Source: Proteus sp. FME41
Lineage (GTDB): Bacteria > Pseudomonadota > Gammaproteobacteria > Enterobacterales > Enterobacteriaceae
NCBI RefSeq assembly: GCF_014897315.1
Contig: NZ_JABUYL010000009.1
Coordinates: forward strand, 110,341-174,340
Length of the DNA stretch: 64,000 bases
Reading direction: 5' to 3'
The notes below the pieces were generated by a model that saw only the letters and a program-made list of their open reading frames with translations, made no database searches and was not told the DNA's origin. Positions within the stretch are counted from its first letter, which is position 1. Every line of letters starts with the position of its first letter. Below are positions 1 to 9,499 of the stretch, piece after piece. A program made the translations under genes and the position numbers.

Positions 1-422
<422 letters not shown>

Positions 423-452
423 CGATTAATGACTTATTCAATTTATAAAAAT

Positions 453-486
453 AACCCTGTGTCTTTGTTAGATACAGGGTTTTACT
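453..486. terminator. Bidirectional terminator between the GH4 gene and ubiK
   Basis: An 11-pair stem (453-463 with 471-481, one G-T pair) closes a 7-base loop and is flanked by a T-run on the plus side and an A-run on the other, so it can serve the convergent GH4 gene and ubiK. Confidence 0.85.
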
Positions 487-523
487 TTATAACTAAATTA
501 AAATCAGCAATAAAGTGAATGAG

Positions 524-844
524 TTAAGCTTTATTTTCAGCTTGAGTGTCTACCACAATGTCAATTTCTTCAACTTGGACAATTTCAGCTTGAGGCTTTG
601 CCAACAGGCCAGCTTCTAGCTCATTTAAACGGTGTTCTAAGCGAGTTAGCTTTTCACGAGTGCGCAGTAAAACTTGAGTTTGCACATCAAATTCTTCGCG
701 ATTAACTAAATCCAACTTGTTTAATTGAGATTGCAGAACAGTGCGGATTTTTTTATCAATATCATCACCAAAATCTTTGATGCCTTGTGGCAGAACGTTT
801 TGAATTTGGCGCGCGACTTGTTCAAGTTTTTTCGGGTCCAACAT
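524..844 (-). CDS. ubiK: Ubiquinone biosynthesis accessory factor UbiK (YqiC)
   Basis: A 106-residue protein starting [20 protein letters not shown], typical of the BMFP/YqiC family. Its known role is to assist the Ubi complex that makes ubiquinone under aerobic conditions, in partnership with UbiJ, and it can bind lipids. Residues 5-40 form an amphipathic helix and residues 55-85 are a predicted coiled coil (the [20 protein letters not shown] region), which supports trimer formation. The ATG at 844 is preceded by GAGGA at good spacing. It is divergent from ribB, as the yqiC-ribB pair is in E. coli. It is slightly longer than the E. coli protein through a C-terminal acidic tail. Confidence 0.93.
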   Translation of the reverse strand: MLDPKKLEQVARQIQNVLPQGIKDFGDDIDKKIRTVLQSQLNKLDLVNREEFDVQTQVLLRTREKLTRLEHRLNELEAGLLAKPQAEIVQVEEIDIVVDTQAENKA

Positions 845-1049
845 GGGAAGTCCTCACAATAAAATAGAAAGCTGGGGCTAAGTGTAATATGAGGGCTGAG
901 GGAATAAAACCAGATATCAGGATAATTGTTACTTTTTTATTATAAATCGTTAAATAACCGTATGTCATAAAGTGATTATGTGATTAAACAAGTATTGTCA
1001 CGGATTGGCGATTGCCTCTTATAATTTTAAAGCGTATAGTTTCACCGTT

Positions 1050-1198
1050 AATCTCAGGGCGGGGTGTAAGTCCCCACCGGCGGTAGATACTTGAATATTC
1101 AGGTAAAGCCCGCGAGCGCTTTGTGTTGCCATTGTAATACAAAGGTCAGCAGATCCAGTGTGATTCTGGAGCCGACAGTTAAAGTCTGGATGGGAGAG
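1050..1198 (+). promoter_or_regulatory. FMN riboswitch (RFN element) of ribB
   Basis: The sequence begins with the conserved CTCAGGGCGGGGTG block at 1053 and contains GTAAGTCCCCACCGGCGGTA, AAAGCCCGCGAGCG, the GATCCAGTGTGATTCTGGAG helix, CCGACAGTTAAAGTCTGGATG and the closing GGGAGAGAA. This is a complete six-helix RFN aptamer. FMN binding lowers ribB expression. The downstream part (about 1266-1300, including the CCACTCCTAAGACTGCCC stretch) resembles, from memory, the E. coli ribB leader and should hold the expression platform. No T-run intrinsic terminator is seen before ribB, so control is probably by translation or Rho. Confidence 0.97.
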
Positions 1199-1329
1199 AA
1201 TAAAATAGCATCAGTAGGATCACTGTATCCATTCCTGTTGTTTCTGCTTTTATTTTTATTAAGCAGAGATCCACTCCTAAGACTGCCCTGGTTCTGGTAA
1301 CTTTCATTAATTATTGAGGTTTTTTTACC

Positions 1330-1983
1330 ATGAATCAGACGCTACTTTCCGAATTCGGTAATCCATTTGAGCGTGTTGAACTTGCTCTAGAAGCCCTTCG
1401 TGCCGGTAAAGGCGTGATGGTGCTCGACGACGAGAACCGTGAAAATGAAGGCGATATGATTTTCGCAGCAGAAACAATGACGACAGAACAAATGGCGATG
1501 TCTATTCGTCATGGTAGTGGCATTGTTTGTTTATGCATAACAGAAGAACGCCGTCAGCAACTTGATTTGCCTATGATGGTGGAAAATAACACCAGTCATT
1601 TTCACACCGCATTTACGGTAACAATTGAAGCAGCACAAGGTGTTACAACGGGTGTTTCAGCATCAGATCGTTTAACAACAGTACGTGCAGCCGCGGCAGA
1701 TAATGCAAAACCGAGTGATTTAAATCGCCCTGGTCATGTTTTTCCATTACGTGGTCAACCCGGTGGTGTATTGACGCGTGGTGGACATACAGAAGCATCA
1801 ATTGATTTAGCCACACTAGCCGGTTTTAAACCCGTTGCTGTGTTATGCGAACTCACGAATGACGATGGCACAATGGCAAGAGCACCAGAAGTGATTACTT
1901 TTGCTAAAAAGCACAATATGCCGGTACTGACGATTGAAGATTTAGTGGCTTATCGCCTTCGTGAGGAGAAAAAAGCTGGCTGA
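1330..1983 (+). CDS. ribB: 3,4-dihydroxy-2-butanone 4-phosphate synthase RibB
   Basis: A 217-residue enzyme, the normal length for monofunctional RibB. It converts ribulose 5-phosphate to 3,4-dihydroxy-2-butanone 4-phosphate plus formate, the four-carbon precursor of riboflavin, in the cytoplasm. The acidic metal-binding loop [10 protein letters not shown] lies at residues 33-42, and [10 protein letters not shown] plus [10 protein letters not shown] carry the other substrate and metal ligands. There is no fused GTP cyclohydrolase II domain. The ATG follows TTGAGGT at 1314-1320. It is a single-gene unit controlled by the FMN riboswitch just upstream and closed by a terminator. Confidence 0.98.
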   Translation: MNQTLLSEFGNPFERVELALEALRAGKGVMVLDDENRENEGDMIFAAETMTTEQMAMSIRHGSGIVCLCITEERRQQLDLPMMVENNTSHFHTAFTVTIEAAQGVTTGVSASDRLTTVRAAAADNAKPSDLNRPGHVFPLRGQPGGVLTRGGHTEASIDLATLAGFKPVAVLCELTNDDGTMARAPEVITFAKKHNMPVLTIEDLVAYRLREEKKAG

Positions 1984-2025
1984 AATTAACATGTTATAAA
2001 CGACACTGAACACACACACTTATTC

Positions 2026-2060
2026 AAGCCACTTAAGAAAACCTTAGGTGGCTTTTTTTT
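2026..2060 (+). terminator. Terminator of ribB
   Basis: Stem AAGCCACTTAAG at 2026-2037 pairs with CTTAGGTGGCTT at 2043-2054 and is followed by eight T residues. Confidence 0.9.
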
Positions 2061-2158
2061 CATATTTTTTGAATAACTACTTCATACTTCTTTGACTATA
2101 TTTCAAGTAAGAAGGCGCTATGCTAACGCCATAAGATCACAAGCCATAAGAGGTGATT

Positions 2159-2944
2159 ATGGACACAAAAATGATGCCAGCGCTGTTTATTGGACATGGT
2201 AGCCCAATGAATGTATTAGAAGATAATACATATACTCGCCTCTGGTCAAAATTAGGGGAAACACTTCCTCAACCTAAAGCAATTTTAGTGATTTCAGCCC
2301 ATTGGTATACAGATGGAACGTATGTCACTGCAATGTCAGAGCCAAAGACAATTCATGATTTTTATGGCTTTCCGCCTGAATTATATGCAATAGAATACCC
2401 AGCAAGAGGCTCTATAAGTTTAGCCGCACTGATTGAAGATCTGATTGATCCAATTAAATTAAAACTCGATATGGATCAATGGGGATTGGATCATGGCAGT
2501 TGGGGAATTCTAGAAAAAATGTACCCCAATGCGAATATTCCTGTTGTTCAATTAAGTATCGATGCACACCAATCAGCGCAATGGCATTATGAGTTGGGAC
2601 AAAAGTTGGTTGAGCTACGCAAAGAAGGCGTGTTAATTATTGGTAGCGGTAATATCGTTCACAATTTAAGAATGATGGACTGGCAAAATAGCGATGCAAC
2701 ACCTTATCCTTGGGCATTAGCCTTTAATGAGACAGTCGAAAACAGCTTACGAAGTGATAATGTACCAGAAACATTATTTACGATTTTATCAACAGAAGAA
2801 GGGCGGTTGGCACATCCTACACCCGACCATTTTTTACCTGCGTTGTATTTATTAGGCTTAAAACAAGCGGGTGAAAAGGTAACAGTGCTGAATAATGATA
2901 TTGTGAATAAATCACTAAGCATGATGACGTTTCAAATTGGATAA
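2159..2944 (+). CDS. ygiD: 4,5-DOPA dioxygenase-like extradiol dioxygenase YgiD
   Basis: A 261-residue member of the LigB-type (class III) extradiol dioxygenase family. E. coli YgiD opens the ring of L-DOPA in vitro; its physiological substrate is uncertain. Metal-ligand histidines are visible in IGHGSPMN (residues 11-18), VISAHWYTDG and GNIVHNLRMMDW, and DHGSWG is also conserved. I chose the ATG at 2159 because AGAGG at 2149-2153 sits five bases before it; an in-frame GTG at 2153 overlaps that site and would add two residues. In E. coli zupT lies between ribB and ygiD; here it is absent. Confidence 0.9.
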   Translation: MDTKMMPALFIGHGSPMNVLEDNTYTRLWSKLGETLPQPKAILVISAHWYTDGTYVTAMSEPKTIHDFYGFPPELYAIEYPARGSISLAALIEDLIDPIKLKLDMDQWGLDHGSWGILEKMYPNANIPVVQLSIDAHQSAQWHYELGQKLVELRKEGVLIIGSGNIVHNLRMMDWQNSDATPYPWALAFNETVENSLRSDNVPETLFTILSTEEGRLAHPTPDHFLPALYLLGLKQAGEKVTVLNNDIVNKSLSMMTFQIG

Positions 2945-2974
2945 AACCATCCAATAAAACCTATTGATATAAAT

Positions 2975-3014
2975 AAAAGGCCAAATTCATTTTATAGAAT
3001 TTGGCCTTTTTTAT
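2975..3014 (+). terminator. Terminator of ygiD
   Basis: A 14-pair stem (AAAAGGCCAAATTC, 2975-2988, with its complement at 2997-3010) followed by a T-run. Confidence 0.92.
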
Positions 3015-3286
3015 ATTAAATATAATCTATCGACCCATTATATTTCCCTCGTTATTGATCTTTCCAATTTTCTATATAGATATAATAAATACATTTAACC
3101 TTTTGTTTGTATTGGTTTTATTTTTATTTGGTGAAAGATTTGATAAACTTCATAGCTATTAGATGAATGCTTTTTATATTTCTCTAAATAAGTTGATTAT
3201 GTTTTTTGAATATTTTCCAGTTTGATGTTGATAATTATCTGCTCTACACTTATGCACATAAATGATACACATAAATGGAGCTTATA
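3015..3286 (+). promoter_or_regulatory. AT-rich leader of ccdAB with a direct repeat
   Basis: No gene is visible in this very AT-rich stretch. Just before ccdA the ten-base word CACATAAATG occurs twice, at 3255-3264 and 3268-3277. Ccd-type operons are autoregulated by the CcdA-CcdB complex binding near the promoter, so this repeat is a candidate operator. That assignment is inference. Confidence 0.4.
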
Positions 3287-3538
3287 ATGAAGACATTGGC
3301 AATGAGTAAAAAAGATAAACGAGGAGTTAATGTGTATCTAACCGTAAAATTGGTGGATGAAGCGCGAGAGCTTGGAATTAATTTATCAGCAACACTCGAT
3401 CAAATGTTATCTGATGCCATTCGCGAAAAAAAGCGGGAGCTGTGGAAAGCGGAAAACAAAAACGGTATTCAAGCTCTTAATGAATTCGACCAGGAAATGG
3501 GGTTGTTTACTGATGACGATGAATATGGGGTTATTTAA
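3287..3538 (+). CDS. ccdA: Antitoxin CcdA of a chromosomal type II toxin-antitoxin pair
   Basis: An 83-residue protein. The N-terminal half (GVNVYLTVKLVDEARELGIN) fits a ribbon-helix-helix DNA-binding domain, and the C-terminal half carries the ELWKAENKNGI block that in plasmid F CcdA belongs to the unstructured toxin-binding tail. It should neutralise CcdB and repress the operon as a complex. I chose the ATG at 3287 because GGAG at 3277-3280 lies six bases upstream; an ATG at 3275 is in frame but has no good ribosome binding site. The stop TAA shares its last base with the start of ccdB. It sits between ygiD and ygiC, which are adjacent in E. coli. Confidence 0.9.
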   Translation: MKTLAMSKKDKRGVNVYLTVKLVDEARELGINLSATLDQMLSDAIREKKRELWKAENKNGIQALNEFDQEMGLFTDDDEYGVI

Positions 3539-3858
3539 TGTCTCAATACACAATATATCGTAATAAATCCCTTAAATCGAAAGAGCAGTACCCTTATTTT
3601 ATTGATATTCAAAATGAACTATTAAGTGATATTGATTCTCGGGTCATTATTCCGATTACTCAGCTATCACATAAAAACTCTCAAATAGAGATATTGGTAC
3701 CCGTTATTGAAATAGATAATCAGAAATATGTTGTTATGACGAAATCTATAACAGTCGTAGCAAAGAGTAAGCTAAGAACAGTTGATATTGTGTGTGTTAG
3801 ACCTGAGATCCATACAGCAATAGTGTCTGCTATGGATATGATCATCTCTGGAATATAG
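3538..3858 (+). CDS. ccdB: Toxin CcdB (gyrase poison family)
   Basis: A 106-residue protein of the CcdB family, with the usual N-terminal strand (QYTIYRNKSL), YPYFIDIQNELLSDIDSRVIIP and a C-terminal helix ending in SGI. Plasmid F CcdB traps DNA gyrase by binding GyrA, and its last residues Trp99-Gly100-Ile101 are essential for poisoning. Here Gly-Ile are kept but the tryptophan position is serine, so gyrase activity cannot be assumed. Start and stop codons of the pair overlap by one base (TAATG), as expected for a translationally coupled toxin-antitoxin operon. No terminator oriented for this gene is obvious. Confidence 0.88.
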   Translation: MSQYTIYRNKSLKSKEQYPYFIDIQNELLSDIDSRVIIPITQLSHKNSQIEILVPVIEIDNQKYVVMTKSITVVAKSKLRTVDIVCVRPEIHTAIVSAMDMIISGI

Positions 3859-3895
3859 TCTTATATTGAAATCATCAAAATAGAAAGCTATTTTG

Positions 3896-3935
3896 AATAA
3901 AAAAACACCTTACCACTAACAAGCAATAAGGTGCT
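3896..3935 (-). terminator. Terminator of the ygiB-ygiC unit
   Basis: CACCTTA at 3906-3912 pairs with TAAGGTG at 3927-3933. On the minus strand the stem is followed by a run of T (the A-run at 3899-3905). Confidence 0.75.
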
Positions 3936-3957
3936 CAATATAATTTTAAGATTTCTA

Positions 3958-5121
3958 TCAATCTAAAATAATATGTGGATAGAAGCGTGAGAGATCTTGC
4001 GTGATAAGCTCTCTATCTTCTCTAATGCAAATACCTGCGGATTGATCGTTAACCAGCCAGCTACCAATTAATGTATAACTATCACCAAATTTTGGCAGTG
4101 GATGGAAATCTTGAACAATAAAGCCTTCTTCACCGTAAGGGCCATCTGCGACAGCAATATCCTTGCCGTTTTCAACAATACGAATATTTGCACCTTCACG
4201 TGAAAACAGTGGCTTGATAACATAACGCGATAATGAATCAGGCGCTTTACCATCATAGAAATAAGCAGGGAGCAGATTAGGGTGATTAGGGAACATCTCC
4301 CAAAGCATTGGCAGTAATGCTTTATTTGAGATAATGCTCTTCCAAGAAGGCTCTAACCAACGAATACCTGCATCAGCCAGCTTGGTTGAGAAGTCTTCAC
4401 GGAACATAAATTCCCAAGGATAAAGCTTAAACATATTGCTGATTATCTGATCTTGCAGATCAGTTAACTCACCACGCTCACCTAAACCCAGATCTTCAAT
4501 AAAGACAAAATCAGTTGTGACTTGCGCTTCTTCAGCACAATCTTGTAAATATTGAACGGTGCCACGATCTTCTTCAGTATCTTGGCAGCAAGACATATGG
4601 AGATAACGCATTCCGTATTGATCACGAAGCTCAGCAAAACGATCAATCAGCTTTTCTTGAATGCTATTAAACTGATCGGCATTTTGCGGTAAACGGCCTG
4701 CATTAACTTGATCTTCAAGCCAAATCCATTGAAAAAAAGCAGACTCATACAGTGATGTAGGAGTGTCCGCATTATTTTCTAATAGTTTGGCTGGGCTTTT
4801 ACCGTCATACGCTAAATCAAGACGTGAATAGAGTGAAGGCTGAGATGATTTCCATGAGTCACGTACAAAATCCCAGCAATGGCGAGGAATTTGAAAGCGC
4901 GTCAGCAACTCTTCACTGTTTGCCACTTTATCAGCGACTTGTAAACACATCTGATGAAGTTCTTCCGTAGTTTCTTCTAGGGTTTCAACTTCTTCCATTG
5001 AGAATTGATAATAAGCATCTTCAGACCAATAAGGCTCGCCATACATTGTATGGAAGTTAAAGCCGAATTCGGAGGCCTTTTCACGCCAATCTGGGCGTTC
5101 AATAATTTGTTCACGTTTCAT
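3958..5121 (-). CDS. ygiC: Glutathionylspermidine synthase-family ATP-grasp protein YgiC
   Basis: A 387-residue protein matching E. coli YgiC in length and motifs: ITERPDW-like N-terminus ([20 protein letters not shown]), [31 protein letters not shown] and a C-terminal segment [13 protein letters not shown]. The family shares the synthetase half of glutathionylspermidine synthase, an ATP-grasp ligase that forms an amide bond, but the real substrate of YgiC is not established. It lies eight bases downstream of ygiB in the same orientation, as in E. coli, so the two are co-transcribed and probably act together at the cell envelope. Confidence 0.92.
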   Translation of the reverse strand: MKREQIIERPDWREKASEFGFNFHTMYGEPYWSEDAYYQFSMEEVETLEETTEELHQMCLQVADKVANSEELLTRFQIPRHCWDFVRDSWKSSQPSLYSRLDLAYDGKSPAKLLENNADTPTSLYESAFFQWIWLEDQVNAGRLPQNADQFNSIQEKLIDRFAELRDQYGMRYLHMSCCQDTEEDRGTVQYLQDCAEEAQVTTDFVFIEDLGLGERGELTDLQDQIISNMFKLYPWEFMFREDFSTKLADAGIRWLEPSWKSIISNKALLPMLWEMFPNHPNLLPAYFYDGKAPDSLSRYVIKPLFSREGANIRIVENGKDIAVADGPYGEEGFIVQDFHPLPKFGDSYTLIGSWLVNDQSAGICIREDRELITQDLSRFYPHIILD

Positions 5122-5129
5122 GGTGTTGA

Positions 5130-5849
5130 TTAACCACCTGAACGATAAGAAGATGAACCGGTTGAGCTGCGGTTATTATTAGTTGCACTGGTACGTTGTG
5201 CAGCTGCTTGGCGTGAAACCGTATTACCAAAGCCACCACGTGTTACTGTTGATGTTGTCGATGGTTTCGGTGTCATTGCCGTTTTTGGCACGTTCATCTG
5301 ACGACCGCCCACGGCTGGGCCATAGTTACGACCTGTCGCATCCACAAATTTACCATTTGCTGGGCTTGTTGGGTTACGAGAACTAAACAGAGGCTGAGAA
5401 GCACCACCGCCCATCATTCTACCCATCATATAGCCTGCCATTAATGGCATAAAGAAGCTACCACCGGAGTTAGCTTGTGCCATTTGTGAGCTGTCTGGGT
5501 TGAGGTTATTGGCATTTTCAGTACTCACTGGTTGCCCATCAATAGAGGCAGTTTGTGTACACTGTGCATCACCAAATTCGGCAACGCAGTCTTCTAAGGT
5601 GGCATATTTAGGTGCGGTACGTTGTGCTTCTTGCAATGCGGTGCGATAAGAGTCTTCACATTGCGCGGCTTGTGAAGGATTCGCTTGAGCACATTCTTGT
5701 GCGTTCATATACAGTGAAACTGTTTCATCGCTCTCTTCACAACCTGAAAGCGCGAATACAGCAGTGATGGCGATTGCAACAGGCGCCAGACGATAAGGGC
5801 GGAATGCTTTACGAAAAGCATCACGATTAATCGCTTTGGTACGTTTCAT
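5130..5849 (-). CDS. ygiB: YgiB family lipoprotein (DUF1190)
   Basis: A 239-residue protein. The N-terminal region has a positively charged start, a hydrophobic stretch ([16 protein letters not shown]) and a lipobox ending LSGC, so it should be a lipoprotein. The middle holds [22 protein letters not shown] text and a methionine/glycine-rich [15 protein letters not shown] segment, and the tail is serine-rich and low complexity. All are features of the UPF0441/YgiB family, whose function is not known. I start at ATG 5849 because MKRTK matches the E. coli protein; upstream in-frame ATGs reach 5888, and none has a convincing ribosome binding site. It is followed closely by ygiC. Confidence 0.85.
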   Translation of the reverse strand: MKRTKAINRDAFRKAFRPYRLAPVAIAITAVFALSGCEESDETVSLYMNAQECAQANPSQAAQCEDSYRTALQEAQRTAPKYATLEDCVAEFGDAQCTQTASIDGQPVSTENANNLNPDSSQMAQANSGGSFFMPLMAGYMMGRMMGGGASQPLFSSRNPTSPANGKFVDATGRNYGPAVGGRQMNVPKTAMTPKPSTTSTVTRGGFGNTVSRQAAAQRTSATNNNRSSTGSSSYRSGG

Positions 5850-6111
5850 TGGCATATTGGTAAGATCCATTAAAAGTAAAACGTTCAAAATAAAAGCTAG
5901 GATAGGTTAAATAGTTTAGAAAATAAATAAGAAACGCCTAATCATCAGGGATAACCAGAAATTTGTGATCTTTATAAGGTTAACGGTAATGAAACTAGGG
6001 AAATTCTCTCTTTTTAACCTAATTGTAATTAAGGTATTTGTTAATACAAGAATATAGAGATGGTGAGATCTTAATTTAATCCATAACACTATATCTTATG
6101 TGAAGAGAAAG

Positions 6112-6156
6112 CATAAAAAAAACCGCTTATCAGTGTATTGCTGAAAGCGGCTTTTT
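6112..6156 (-). terminator. Terminator of tolC
   Basis: CCGCTT (6123-6128) pairs with AAGCGG (6145-6150), extended by CAG/CTG, and on the minus strand runs into eight T residues. Confidence 0.85.
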
Positions 6157-6183
6157 ATCAGTGATTAATCTCTTAACCCACGA

Positions 6184-7581
6184 TTAAGGTGCGACGTTAA
6201 TTGCTGGGCTTGTTAAGGGGCGAATAATGTTATCTGGAGATGTTGAAACCTCTTCACCCAGCGTATTATTCAGCTGAATTAAGTCATTTTCGTTTAATGT
6301 GCCACGAGCATATTCAATATTGAGTTGGTTAATTAAATAGTCGTAACGTGCATTTGATAACTTCTGTTTTGCATCATAAAGTGTAGTGGTTGCATTCAAT
6401 ACATCAACGATAGTACGAGTACCAACTTGGTAGCCCGCTTCTGTTGCATCTAATGAACTTTGTGCAGAAACAACAACTTGTTGATAGGCTTTAATGCTAC
6501 TGATTGATGCAGAAATATTGTTGTAAGAAGAACGTGCGATTTGGACAATAGAACGATAGACCGATTCGAGTTGTTCGCTTGCGCTAGTAAAGCCATATTG
6601 TGCTTGCTCAACTTGAGAGCTTGTTCTGCCACCAGTGTATAATGGAATGCTGACTGACAGGCCAATACTATTTTGGCCACTGTAACTATTACGGCTATTA
6701 CCGACTGTTGCAGGAGGTAATGCGCTACCATGACTGTGGCTATTAGAGACCCCTGTTGAGGCATTTAAGTCTACAGTAGGTAAATGGCCTGATTGCGCTA
6801 AACGAATATTTTCGCGCGCTAAATCTTGGCCTAAACGTGCGCTTAATAAACTTAAGTTACGCTCTTCTGCGTCTTTTAGCAGTTTTTCAATGGAATCGGG
6901 TGATGTTGTTGAAAAACGGTCGATTTTTAGTGACGCAAGATTAATGTAATAGATACCACTGACTTGGCGCAGTTTTTCTAAAGCATTATCTAATTGGTTA
7001 CGACCCGCCACTTCTTGTGCCAGCACGCTATCATAATTTGCACGCGCATTTTGTACGTCAGTGATCGCCACTAAACCCACGTTAAAACGTTGAGTTGTTT
7101 GATCTAACTGACGATAAACTTGCTCTTTTTGCGCTTCAATAAATGACAGTGAATCAATAGCACGTAAAACATCAAAATAAGCCGTTGCTGTATCTAAAAT
7201 CAGCTTTTGCTGACTTGTTTGATAAGTCACATCGCTCATGCCCGCTGTTTTTTCTTGCATGTTTAATTGGCGCCATAAAGACATATTAAACACACTTTGC
7301 GTCAGTGTTAAACTTGCACCAATAGAATTAGACTCGGTGTCTCTCGCATCGCGATAGCCACTTTTATAATCAGCAGATGCACCTAATCCTAATTGAGGTA
7401 ATAATGAGCCACGGGCCTCATTGATTTTTTCAAAAGCTTGATTTCGTTCAGCTAATGACTTACGTAACTCAGGGTTACTGTCTTTTGCTTTTTGATAAAC
7501 TTGAAGCAGATCCTCAGCCTGACTTGCAGTGCTGAATCCTGCCAAACTCATCGTGACCAAAAGAGAGAGCAGTTTTTTCAT
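6184..7581 (-). CDS. tolC: Outer membrane channel protein TolC
   Basis: A 465-residue precursor of the trimeric outer-membrane channel used by tripartite efflux pumps (AcrAB type) and type I secretion. Residues 1-22 are a signal peptide ending ASQA. The two halves show the internal repeat of the family, for example LPQLGLGASADY in the first and GTRTIVDVLNATTTLYDAKQ in the second. QLDQTTQRFNVGLVAITDVQ is almost identical to E. coli. The C-terminal tail is shorter than in E. coli (493 residues), where it is dispensable. I start at ATG 7581, which has AAGGAA six bases upstream, rather than at ATG 7599. It is divergent from nudF, as in E. coli. Confidence 0.97.
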   Translation of the reverse strand: MKKLLSLLVTMSLAGFSTASQAEDLLQVYQKAKDSNPELRKSLAERNQAFEKINEARGSLLPQLGLGASADYKSGYRDARDTESNSIGASLTLTQSVFNMSLWRQLNMQEKTAGMSDVTYQTSQQKLILDTATAYFDVLRAIDSLSFIEAQKEQVYRQLDQTTQRFNVGLVAITDVQNARANYDSVLAQEVAGRNQLDNALEKLRQVSGIYYINLASLKIDRFSTTSPDSIEKLLKDAEERNLSLLSARLGQDLARENIRLAQSGHLPTVDLNASTGVSNSHSHGSALPPATVGNSRNSYSGQNSIGLSVSIPLYTGGRTSSQVEQAQYGFTSASEQLESVYRSIVQIARSSYNNISASISSIKAYQQVVVSAQSSLDATEAGYQVGTRTIVDVLNATTTLYDAKQKLSNARYDYLINQLNIEYARGTLNENDLIQLNNTLGEEVSTSPDNIIRPLTSPAINVAP

Positions 7582-7640
7582 TTTAATTCCTTGTTGCAAC
7601 AGTTTCGCTGAGTTGCCTCTGTTAATCTTGATTGGGGATA

Positions 7641-7670
7641 ATTCTAGCAGATTGTTTCCCTAAGTAGGGG
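7641..7670 (-). promoter_or_regulatory. Possible tolC promoter
   Basis: On the minus strand TGCTAGAAT (7641-7649) reads as an extended -10 element about 60 bases before the tolC start. The -35 region is poor, so this is a weak call. The 213-base tolC-nudF intergenic region must hold divergent promoters. Confidence 0.35.
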
Positions 7671-7794
7671 TAGCCATTTGTGCCATATCCTTTTATTTTA
7701 GATTAACTTTACATGAATTGTTGGCAAAATTCTTTAAATCTGTATTAAACGTAAGCAATAAAAAGACTCTTAAATATAACTTAAGGAACATTGT

Positions 7795-8430
7795 ATGAAG
7801 AAAAGGGAAAATATACCATTTTTATATGGTCAGAATGCGGTGGAATTGCTAGGTAAACGAGATTTATACAAAGGCTTTTTCCGCATGACGGAATACCGCT
7901 TTAAACACCGCTTATTTGAAGGGGGATGGAGTGAAGAGGTCAAAAGAGAAGTTTTTGAACGTGGTCATGCTGGCGTTTTACTGGCTTATGATCCCAAACG
8001 TGATGAAGTCGTCTTAATTGAGCAAATTCGTATTCCTGCGTATGAAACCAGTGAGACACCTTGGTTACTTGAAGTCGTTGCTGGCATGGTTGAGCCGGGT
8101 GAAAGCCCAGAAGAGGTTGTCAGACGTGAAGCGCAAGAAGAAGCGGGTGTTGATGTTGGACGATGTGAGCCTATTATTAGTTACCTTTCAAGCCCTGGAG
8201 GCACAACAGAACGAATGCATGTGTATGTGGGGGAAGTGGATGCGACAACAGCAAAAGGTATTCATGGCTTAGCGTGTGAAAATGAAGATATTCGCGTTCA
8301 TGTGGTCAGTAGAGAGCAGGCCTATCAGTGGGTTGAAGAGGGGACTATTGATAATGCCGCGTCTGTCATCGCTCTACAATGGTTACAGCTTCACCATGTC
8401 GCATTAAGAAAGCGTTGGTCGGTAATTTAA
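7795..8430 (+). CDS. nudF: ADP-ribose pyrophosphatase NudF
   Basis: A 211-residue Nudix hydrolase (E. coli NudF is 209). It splits ADP-ribose to AMP and ribose 5-phosphate with magnesium, clearing a reactive metabolite. A complete Nudix box is visible at residues 97-119: G97 then E103, R111-E112, E115-E116 and G118, with SSPGGTTERMHVYVG after it as in the ADP-ribose subgroup. The ATG follows AAGGA at good spacing. In E. coli yqiB lies between nudF and cpdA; here the 200 bases downstream hold no such gene. Confidence 0.95.
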   Translation: MKKRENIPFLYGQNAVELLGKRDLYKGFFRMTEYRFKHRLFEGGWSEEVKREVFERGHAGVLLAYDPKRDEVVLIEQIRIPAYETSETPWLLEVVAGMVEPGESPEEVVRREAQEEAGVDVGRCEPIISYLSSPGGTTERMHVYVGEVDATTAKGIHGLACENEDIRVHVVSREQAYQWVEEGTIDNAASVIALQWLQLHHVALRKRWSVI

Positions 8431-8656
8431 TGCATGAATAAACGGTTAAAGGGTGTTTTTAACGATATTATCAAGTAGAGTAACTATCTCTAAGTCTACG
8501 ATATCAAATGAATTAAACTGTAAAATGAAGTGGAAAAAACGTGATTGAAAGCGAGAATATTTCTCACTAATCTTTTGAAATGTGTATTGGTTGGCAGATC
8601 TTTACTACGAAAATACGTTAATATAACGGCTAATGAGAGTGAAACAAGGAAACCTT

Positions 8657-9496
8657 TTGGAAAGCCAGCTTGAATTATCGGTGGAACACAAAAACACCGT
8701 AAGAATATTACAAATCACAGACACCCACCTCTTTGCGAATGTGGAAGATACTCTGCTGGGCATTAATACCTATTCTAGCTATCACGCTGTATTAAATGCG
8801 ATTAAACAGCAGGGACTTGAAGTTGACTTGATTGTTGCGACAGGTGATTTAGTTCAAGACCAAACCTTTGAAGCTTATCAGCATTTTGCTGAGGGCATTG
8901 CGACGTTAACACCGCCTTGTGTTTGGTTGCCGGGTAATCATGACTATCAACCTGCAATGATTGATGCTTTAAATCAAGCAGGTATTTTGTCAGCAAAACA
9001 AGTGTTGATTGGTGATAATTGGCAAATGCTATTGTTAGATAGCCAAATTCAAGGCGTTCCTCATGGTGAGTTATCGGACTGTCAGCTTGATTGGCTAACA
9101 CGTTGCCTTGAAAGTCAAAAACACAGAGATACGATTATCTTGTTGCATCACCATCCTATGGCATCGGGTTGCACTTGGCTAGATCAACACAGCTTAAGAA
9201 ATTCTCAAGAACTGGCTGAGCGTTTAAAAGGCCATTCTCAGGTGAAAATGATGTTGTGTGGTCATATTCATCAAGAAATGGATGAAATGTGGAATGGTAT
9301 CCGTTTACTGGCAACCCCCTCAACGTGCATTCAGTTTCGCCCTCATTGTACTAATTTTACGTTAGATGATGTTTCTCCCGGCTGGCGTTATTTAGAAATG
9401 TCGCTTTCTTCTGATAAAAAAGGCAATGTTGAAACACAAGTGTATCGTTTAGCTGGCACTGAATTTTGCCCAGATCTTAATGCAGAAGGCTATTAA
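8657..9496 (+). CDS. cpdA: 3',5'-cyclic AMP phosphodiesterase CpdA
   Basis: A 279-residue calcineurin-like phosphoesterase that hydrolyses cAMP to AMP and so lowers CRP activity. The binuclear metal motifs appear in order: ITDTHLF, ATGDLVQD, PGNHD, LLHHHP and CGHIHQE. I prefer the TTG at 8657: AAGGAAA at 8646-8652 lies just upstream and the resulting MESQLEL N-terminus lines up with E. coli MESLLTL. An ATG at 8633 is in frame and would add eight residues but has no good ribosome binding site. It is followed three bases later by yqiA. Confidence 0.94.
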   Translation: MESQLELSVEHKNTVRILQITDTHLFANVEDTLLGINTYSSYHAVLNAIKQQGLEVDLIVATGDLVQDQTFEAYQHFAEGIATLTPPCVWLPGNHDYQPAMIDALNQAGILSAKQVLIGDNWQMLLLDSQIQGVPHGELSDCQLDWLTRCLESQKHRDTIILLHHHPMASGCTWLDQHSLRNSQELAERLKGHSQVKMMLCGHIHQEMDEMWNGIRLLATPSTCIQFRPHCTNFTLDDVSPGWRYLEMSLSSDKKGNVETQVYRLAGTEFCPDLNAEGY

Positions 9497-9499
9497 GTT

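Noticed and set aside
1091..1300. 69-codon frame on the plus strand
   Set aside because: It lies inside the FMN riboswitch and its expression platform and has no ribosome binding site.
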